Below are positions 40,555-45,792 of a stretch of 45,792 nt of DNA, piece by piece. The stretch lies in assembly GCA_944321825.1 (NCBI GenBank), contig CALUMU010000015.1:1-45792 (forward strand). The letters are read 5' to 3'. The DNA comes from Candidatus Amulumruptor caecigallinarius. Lineage in GTDB: Bacteria; Bacteroidota; Bacteroidia; Bacteroidales; Muribaculaceae. Position 1 is the first letter of the stretch, and each line of letters starts with the position of its first letter. The notes below the pieces were generated by a model. That model ran no database searches, was not told the DNA's origin, and saw only the letters and a program-made list of their open reading frames with translations. Made by a program: the position numbers and the translations under genes.

Positions 40555-42003
40555 TCAGAGGATAGGAGAGAGTAGGCGGACTATGCTTTCGATGATCTTG
40601 CGGTGCAGCGGGCGGCGACGCCACCGGGGCTGGCGTATCTGCCGGCACTTCTCCATGTCGGCATGGAATATGTGGCGCATCTTCTCGTTGAACTCAGGAG
40701 TGTAGATGAAGAGGTTGCTCTCGAAATTGTGTTCGAAGCTGCGGAAGTCGAAGTTGGTAGAGCCGACGCTGCAAAAATCGTCGTCGACAAGCACCATCTT
40801 GCTGTGAAGCATCCCTGCGTCATAGAAATATATCTTTATGCCGGCGGCAAGGCACTCCGATATGTAGCTGTTTGACGCTGACGTGAGCATCGTGGAATCG
40901 CTGTGGCGTGGTATCATGACTCGTACATCCACCCGCGAGAGCGCGGCGGTCTGTAGGGCTCTCAGAAGGCTCTCGGTGGGCAGGAAGTAGGGGGTCTGGA
41001 TGTAGATGCGCTTCTGCGCGGTGCCGATGGCTTTAAGAAACAGGAACTCGATGTTGCACCACTGGTCGGTAGGCCCCGATGTAGTCAGGTGGGCATCGCA
41101 ACGGATGCCGTGCACTCTGGGTGAGGAGCTTCCGGCACCTTCGGTGAGCAGCCCCTTGCCTATGAATGCCCAGTCGGTGGCAAAGCTGTATTGCAGGGCG
41201 GCGACCACGGCTCCCGACACGCGCAGATGCGTATCGCGCCATGATGCAAATTTGCGTCCGCCGTCACGGTAGCGGTCGGCGATGTTCATGCCCCCGACAT
41301 AACCGATGTCGCCGTCGATGATGACGAGCTTGCGGTGGTTGCGCCAGTTGATTTTCGACCCGAAGAAGGGGAACGCCACCCTGAAAAACGGATAGATTTC
41401 CACCCCTGCCGACCGCATACGTTTGAAGAAGTTGCTCGCCACGTGGAATGAGCCTACATGGTCGTAAATCACGCGCACTTTCACCCCCTGTCGGGCTTTA
41501 TCCATAAGTATGTCGGCTATACGCCGGCCCGATGCATCGTTTTCGAAAATGTAGTATTGCAGATGTATGTAGTGCCGTGCCTGTCGGAGGTCGTCTTCAA
41601 GGGTGTCGAGCTTGTCGTTGGCGTTGACAAACACTTCCACCGAGTTGTTTTCGTAGAATCCCGCGCCTGAGAGCGAACGTGCCAGCTGAACTAAACGGCG
41701 GTTTTCGGGGGAGAGGTCTTTGGATATGTTGACTACCTCGCTGCCGAGCTGCAATCCTCTGAGACGCTTCTTGTTGCGTCGCGACAGTATATGCGTGTTC
41801 TTGATGCTGCGCCCGAAAAACAGATAGAGTATCGCTCCGCCGCCCGGCAGCAGCAGTAGCACCGTTATCCAGGCGAGCGACTTCACCGGGTTGCGGTTTT
41901 CCGACAGCACGATGGCTATTATACCGAGTATCGTGAAGGCATATGCCACCATTATTACCCAGTACAACCAGCCGTATCCGAGCGAGTCAAAGAAACTTTG
42001 CAT
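40555..42003 (-). CDS. cls: Cardiolipin synthase (phospholipase D family)
   Basis: 482 residues. Two N-terminal membrane helices (about 12-33 and 43-63; PLD nuclease N-terminal type), then two PLD catalytic HKD motifs: HRKLVIID (His223, Lys225, Asp230) and HSKMVLVD (His400, Lys402, Asp407). Joins two phosphatidylglycerol molecules into cardiolipin and glycerol at the inner membrane. It is convergent with rsmD, and separated from the upstream nitroreductase by a terminator. Confidence 0.95.
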   Translation of the reverse strand: MQSFFDSLGYGWLYWVIMVAYAFTILGIIAIVLSENRNPVKSLAWITVLLLLPGGGAILYLFFGRSIKNTHILSRRNKKRLRGLQLGSEVVNISKDLSPENRRLVQLARSLSGAGFYENNSVEVFVNANDKLDTLEDDLRQARHYIHLQYYIFENDASGRRIADILMDKARQGVKVRVIYDHVGSFHVASNFFKRMRSAGVEIYPFFRVAFPFFGSKINWRNHRKLVIIDGDIGYVGGMNIADRYRDGGRKFASWRDTHLRVSGAVVAALQYSFATDWAFIGKGLLTEGAGSSSPRVHGIRCDAHLTTSGPTDQWCNIEFLFLKAIGTAQKRIYIQTPYFLPTESLLRALQTAALSRVDVRVMIPRHSDSTMLTSASNSYISECLAAGIKIYFYDAGMLHSKMVLVDDDFCSVGSTNFDFRSFEHNFESNLFIYTPEFNEKMRHIFHADMEKCRQIRQPRWRRRPLHRKIIESIVRLLSPIL

Positions 42004-42027
42004 AAAAAAGTCACGGTAAGTTACTGA

Positions 42028-42072
42028 AAATCCCCGTCACCGACAAATTAATTTCATCAGTGGCGGGGATTT
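42028..42072 (-). terminator. Intrinsic terminator of the nitroreductase gene
   Basis: AAATCCCCGTCAC / GTGGCGGGGATTT, 13-bp stem (one G-T pair), 19-nt loop, 38 bp after the nitroreductase stop on the minus strand. TTTTC follows. Confidence 0.8.
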
Positions 42073-42110
42073 CTATCGTATGGCAGGGTTTGCTTACTGC
42101 ATCTGCTGTG

Positions 42111-42863
42111 TCAATGTGTCACATCGTAGCCTTGGCTGCGCAGGGCATCGAGCATACGGTAGTTCATCGCCTCGCGGTAGTATGACAGTATGTGGTCACA
42201 CCAGTCGTTGTCGGTCTTGGTGCCCTCGCGTGTGGTGTTGTAGGTGCTGATTTCGTCGTCATACGCTTCAAGAAGCGGCAGCAGCCTCTCGTCGTCGGCC
42301 TGATAGGCGTTGGTGTGGATTACGAGTTGGCGCGGCTGCTTGGGCTTGAGGTCGGGCATTTCGCGAGGCACTCCGAGAGCCAGACCGCACACGGCAAATA
42401 CGCCTTTGGGCAGATTAAGTAGACGGGCTATGGCAGCCGGGGCGGCGGTACGGGCGTATCCGATGCAGCAGGTGCCCAATCCGAGCGATGTTGCGGCTGC
42501 CACCGCGCTCATCATGGCGAGGGAAGCATCGATGACCCCTACGAGCACTCCGTCGGCCGTGGTCTGGAAATCGGGCATCTGCAAGCCTTTGCGTTCGGCG
42601 AGGACGGCTATCTTGTGGTAGTCGGCGCAAAACATCATGAAGTGCGAGCAGGTCTTTATCTGTTTCTGGCCTGTGAGGGCTTCGAGCTGGAGCTTGATGT
42701 CCTGGTCGGTGATGTCTATGACGCTGAACTGCTGGCCGTTGTAGCTTGTGGGAGTGTTGCGTATCGCCTCGTGGATGAGGTCGATGTCCTCGTCGGCGAT
42801 GGCTTCACGCTCGTAGCGGCGTATGCTGCGGCGGTTGATGAGGGTTTCTGCGAGTGTATTCAT
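42111..42863 (-). CDS. Nitroreductase family flavoprotein
   Basis: 250 residues. NfsA/FRP-like: starts LAETLINRRSIRRYEREAI with the Arg residues that hold the FMN phosphate, then SYNGQQFSVIDI, AATSLGLGTCCIGYARTA, and LALGVPREMPDLKPKQPR. An FMN-dependent NAD(P)H oxidoreductase that reduces quinones or nitro compounds in the cytosol; the true substrate is not visible. Starts 46 bp after the endonuclease gene ends and may share its transcript. Confidence 0.92.
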   Translation of the reverse strand: MNTLAETLINRRSIRRYEREAIADEDIDLIHEAIRNTPTSYNGQQFSVIDITDQDIKLQLEALTGQKQIKTCSHFMMFCADYHKIAVLAERKGLQMPDFQTTADGVLVGVIDASLAMMSAVAAATSLGLGTCCIGYARTAAPAAIARLLNLPKGVFAVCGLALGVPREMPDLKPKQPRQLVIHTNAYQADDERLLPLLEAYDDEISTYNTTREGTKTDNDWCDHILSYYREAMNYRMLDALRSQGYDVTH

Positions 42864-42909
42864 TGGGAGGGTAGTGTTTGTAAGAGGATTGGAAGGCTCT
42901 GTGGAGTGA

Positions 42910-45288
42910 TTAATGCACCATCACCCTGCGGGCACGGCTGTCGGTTGCGCCGATGTAGATGCCTGGGGCGGCTGGGAGGGTGGTGTAACCTACGGCAGGT
43001 GTCCCGTCATAGATTACATTGCCGTTGATGTCATATACACTAACACGGTTGCCGGCCGAATGGTTCTCTATCACTAACTGTCCCTCGTGGCTGAAGATGT
43101 CCCAGGTCTGGTCGGTGTCGCTGCTGTCCGATGCAATGTCGCCGGTCGACGATACGGGTGGTGTTACCTCGATGTAGTCGAGTTTCATGCGTCCGCCCGC
43201 GCTCTGACGTATGCGGAATGTTGCCGGGGCGGAGATGTTGGCGTTGGCAGTATATTGGGTGTAGCTGCCCTCGGTGACGGTCATCATGCCGGCCTCGTTC
43301 CATGTGATGCCGCCGTCGGTCGATGTCTCGACATGGATGGTGGCATCGCCGTCATTGTTCCACGCCACGGCATAGAAGCTGATGGTGCCTATGCCGGTGG
43401 ATATGTTGTCGGCAAGGGTCAGGGCGCTTGTGGAGGTTTTGCCGAATCTCACGCTGTTGTCGCCCTCATAAGCCTCGGTGTTGGAGAGGAGTATGTCTTT
43501 GCGGTGCCAGTTGGCTACATCAGTTGAAAAGTCGGTGCTGGCATAGCTGCCTGTCACGGTCATCGATTCGAAGTCTTCGACGAACGTGGCTGCTGCGATG
43601 ATTTGTGCGGTCAGGTCGCAATCCCATTCGGCATTGCCTCCGCTGACAGTCAGCGAACCTGTAAACGACCCTTCGGAGTCTGAATAGGCTCTCAGCCAGA
43701 ACCGGTTCTCACCTGGAAGCAGCGTTATCTCGCGGTGCCATGTGGTCTTGTCGGACGACAGTTCAAACGGTTCGTTGGAAGTGGCTGCATATATGTTGCC
43801 GGGGATGTTGACAGCGTCGATTTCCATCTCTATAGGCTGCGAAGGCGTGCCTGGCATGGTCACGAAGTCGGTGGAGCCGTCGGTTATCACATTGATGGTG
43901 GGGATGAGGGCGGCGGTCGTAGCTGTGACCACGTTGCTCGTAAATGTCGGAGAGGTCAGGTAGCATGTGTAGGTTGTCTCCGAGTCGAGTCCTGACACGA
44001 AGTACTGCTCGTCGGAGGCATCGACAGTCTCGGGGAAATCGTCGAGCGACACACCGTCCTGCTCCACATGCAGCTGGTATGTGGTGCCGTCGGGTTCGAT
44101 GTTGACCCACTTTACTTCAAAGCCGTCATCGCTGATGTCGGCCACCGTGAGCCCGACACCGTCGTATGCTTGCGCCTGTATGGGTGCTGTGGAGCTGTTT
44201 TCTCCGCAGCGGACGGTCAATGTCCCGGAGTAGGTGCCAGCCGATGAGGCGTTGAGGGTGACATGGACTGTAGTGCCGGCATTGGCTGTAGCGGCAGCTA
44301 TCGATGTGGGGCTGACGCTGTAGCCTTGGCCTGTCACCGATACGGTGACGGTGCTGGTCGCTCCTAATGTCTCTACGTCCACGTCGAATGTGCGGGTGGC
44401 TGAGGTCGATGCGTTGCCCAGATTCAGCGCAGTGCCGTCGACCGGCAGCACGATATAGTCCACTGATTCGGTGGCCGACCAGCCCTCGTCGACTGCGTCG
44501 CCCCATATGTGTTCGGCCATGTCGGGATAGTCGATAAACGGGTTGCGGTTGCCCTGCTGCTGCTCTACGGCATCGTTGCGCTTGCGCTCCTTGTCGCTTA
44601 CCGGGTCTTGGCGGTGCCACTTCAGCAGCAGATTGACAGCCCATGTCGTGAATGCCGGATAGGAGTTGCCGGCGAGCATGTCGGAGTCCCATGAGGAGAT
44701 GCTGCTGTTGTAGGCTGCGGCCATGTAGAAATATGTACGGGCGAAGTCGCCCTTGTATTCGTCGTCAGGCTCGAATACCGTGCCTGTGTAGCCCGGGAAT
44801 GTCGACGTGCCGAGTTTGCCCAACGCTTTGATGCCGTTGACGCTCGACAGGGTGGTGCCGTTGGCACACTCGCCGAAGGGGTGGTTGCTCCTCTGGCCGT
44901 TGACTTTGCCGTCGGTGGGGTAGAGGTGGAACAGGTCGGTGTACATCGGCTTTCTGTCGTCAAACCAGCTCTTGGGAAATGAGTGCTCGCGGTTGAAGCA
45001 GTCGCCTAATTTGGAATAGTTGCCGCACTTCTCGGATGTAGACCACAGTTTTGTGGAGTACATGTCTATGATTTTTCCGGCATCGTTGGCATCAGTGGAG
45101 CGGAATGCGGTCCACAGTGCGTCGTATGACAGGGCGGTGTGCGGGCCTATCTTGTTTTCGAGGGCTTTGAGCAGCCCTTGGCCTTTCTGTCCTTCGCATG
45201 AAGAATAATACCCTGCGGGCGCATCGGCATAAGCCATACACGATGCGGTGATGAGGGTCGTTGCAAGCAGTGTACGTATGTTTTTCAT
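42910..45288 (-). CDS. Secreted endonuclease I with Ig/FN3 modules and type IX sorting domain
   Basis: 792 residues. Signal peptide (1-21), endonuclease I domain (about 25-265) with FNREHSFPKSWF (near 96) and LFHLYPTDGKVNGQRSNHPF (near 117-136), the metal-binding His/Asn region of the EndA/NucM family. Then a beta domain (about 285-365), a fibronectin-III-like domain (about 372-460), further beta modules, a jelly-roll-like module starting TFVEDFESMTVTGSYAST (about 563-715), and a type IX C-terminal domain (about 730-792; GNVIYDGTPAVGYTTLP then APGIYI). Non-specific DNA/RNA cleavage outside the cell, probably for nucleotide scavenging or biofilm DNA. The N-terminal domain is close in size to a free EndA; the C-terminal 500 residues are additions. 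Confidence 0.92.
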   Translation of the reverse strand: MKNIRTLLATTLITASCMAYADAPAGYYSSCEGQKGQGLLKALENKIGPHTALSYDALWTAFRSTDANDAGKIIDMYSTKLWSTSEKCGNYSKLGDCFNREHSFPKSWFDDRKPMYTDLFHLYPTDGKVNGQRSNHPFGECANGTTLSSVNGIKALGKLGTSTFPGYTGTVFEPDDEYKGDFARTYFYMAAAYNSSISSWDSDMLAGNSYPAFTTWAVNLLLKWHRQDPVSDKERKRNDAVEQQQGNRNPFIDYPDMAEHIWGDAVDEGWSATESVDYIVLPVDGTALNLGNASTSATRTFDVDVETLGATSTVTVSVTGQGYSVSPTSIAAATANAGTTVHVTLNASSAGTYSGTLTVRCGENSSTAPIQAQAYDGVGLTVADISDDGFEVKWVNIEPDGTTYQLHVEQDGVSLDDFPETVDASDEQYFVSGLDSETTYTCYLTSPTFTSNVVTATTAALIPTINVITDGSTDFVTMPGTPSQPIEMEIDAVNIPGNIYAATSNEPFELSSDKTTWHREITLLPGENRFWLRAYSDSEGSFTGSLTVSGGNAEWDCDLTAQIIAAATFVEDFESMTVTGSYASTDFSTDVANWHRKDILLSNTEAYEGDNSVRFGKTSTSALTLADNISTGIGTISFYAVAWNNDGDATIHVETSTDGGITWNEAGMMTVTEGSYTQYTANANISAPATFRIRQSAGGRMKLDYIEVTPPVSSTGDIASDSSDTDQTWDIFSHEGQLVIENHSAGNRVSVYDINGNVIYDGTPAVGYTTLPAAPGIYIGATDSRARRVMVH

Positions 45289-45353
45289 ATGGTCAAATAT
45301 CAGAGTGGATGATAAGATGGATAAGAGAGGATGAGTGTGTATGATAGGAAGTG

Positions 45354-45361
45354 CAAATATA
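45354..45361 (-). promoter_or_regulatory. -7 box of the endonuclease gene promoter
   Basis: TATATTTG on the minus strand, about 65 nt before the start at 45288. No clear -33 element. Confidence 0.5.
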
Positions 45362-45404
45362 GGAAATATTTTGAATCATTGACAGGTTTTTAACATTGCG
45401 GTCG

Positions 45405-45706
45405 AGGACGCACGAGCCGTGCGTCCCTACGGTGGGGCTGGCAATCAAATGTGCACCGCGTTAGCGGTGCGGAGACAATAGCCGTGGGCGGAAGCCCACG
45501 GTATCAACGCGAGTCAATCTAAATTCCACCGCGTAGCGGTGGAACAAATGAATGTTTACCGTAGTCGGCGATGTTCGACCGATAAATCGGTCTTATTTTT
45601 GGGGAGCATCCATTTTCCGTGGGTTCCACCCACGGCTATTATGTTGCCATCGCTACGCGATGTCCCTACACGGTTCTCCTCCATGTATTTCATCGCTGAC
45701 GCGATG
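45405..45706 (+). repeat. Repeat island with composite multi-palindrome element, copy 3
   Basis: A half copy of the GCACGAGCCGTGCGTCCCTA unit (about 45410-45430), then GCACCGCGTTAGCGGTGC (45453-45470), CCGTGGGCGGAAGCCCACGG (45482-45501), CCACCGCGTAGCGGTGG (about 45526-45542), GACCGATAAATCGGTC (about 45577-45592), CCGTGGGTTCCACCCACGG (about 45617-45635), CATCGCTACGCGATG (about 45648-45662) and a further CATCGCTGACGCGATG (about 45691-45706). Same order as copy 1. No gene from 45289 to 45729. Confidence 0.9.
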
Positions 45707-45729
45707 TCTGGGCTGTGTAGGGCTGTACC

Positions 45730-45792
45730 TGAACTGCACCCCAAAAGTTAGACAAAAAACTTTTGGAGTGCAGTTCGTTTATGAAAAGGACA
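45730..45792 (+). mobile_element. Left end of a probable IS3-family insertion sequence, cut by the window edge
   Basis: TGAACTGCACCCCAAAAGTT is followed by AGACAAA and the inverted AAACTTTTGGAGTGCAGTTC. This subterminal hairpin and the TGAACTGCACCCC..TTAGACA start are typical of IS3-family (IS150-like) ends in Bacteroidetes. An ATG at 45781 (MKRT) would be the first codon of the small transposase orfA. Only 63 bp are present, so family and completeness cannot be settled. Confidence 0.7.

Overview
The window looks like a chromosomal segment of a gut Bacteroidales bacterium, most likely Muribaculaceae or a close relative. This rests on the fused SecDF, SusC/SusD-type outer-membrane genes, type IX secretion C-terminal domains, a BspA-like leucine-rich-repeat protein, DUF6377/SusR-like regulators, and promoters with the Bacteroidetes TAnnTTTG -7 box. 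No database search was run, so the taxonomic call is inference from content and style.

Left part (1-14770, mostly minus strand). A partial, frameshifted BspA-like gene runs off the left edge behind a structured leader of about 290 nt. Next come a cluster of palindromic repeats, secDF, and a 1303-residue secreted multidomain protein (two CBM26-like modules, a DUF4886/SGNH-like domain, a type IX sorting domain). A full-length SusR-like membrane regulator follows. A run of closely spaced genes is then read DUF3078 barrel > small secreted protein > MATE exporter > acyltransferase; the acyltransferase has a G9 homopolymer at its 5' end that looks phase variable.

Middle (14900-22400, plus strand except one gene). 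A housekeeping operon divIC/ftsB-like > small membrane protein > dapB > lepB > WbqC-family. Then an orphan HSDR_N-domain gene (minus), an alanine/sodium symporter, the SRP RNA gene (ffs) with a textbook Bacteroidetes promoter, and a short, sensorless SusR-like regulator. That regulator precedes a susC-susD-susE-like-susF-like operon (23157-30548) with a very long leader and a strong terminator. No glycoside hydrolase lies in this locus.

Right part (30550-45792). A 0.9-kb island of palindromic repeats is followed by a long plus-strand run: large bitopic protein of unknown function > LPG-synthase-TM flippase-like protein > small bitopic protein > iron alcohol dehydrogenase > NhaC antiporter > thyA > DUF3822 > rsmD. 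After another repeat island, the minus strand carries a type IX-secreted endonuclease I, a nitroreductase and a cardiolipin synthase. The window ends in a last repeat island and the left end of what appears to be an IS3-family insertion sequence.

The most unusual non-coding signal is a modular element of five to six perfect palindromes in fixed order, present three times (30762-30964, 40222-40446 reversed, 45452-45664), embedded in a wider mosaic of GC-rich palindromes that fills almost every large intergenic gap. Other points worth following are the G9 tract, the BspA leader, the susC leader with a 15-codon upstream ORF, and the pair of full and sensorless SusR-like regulators.
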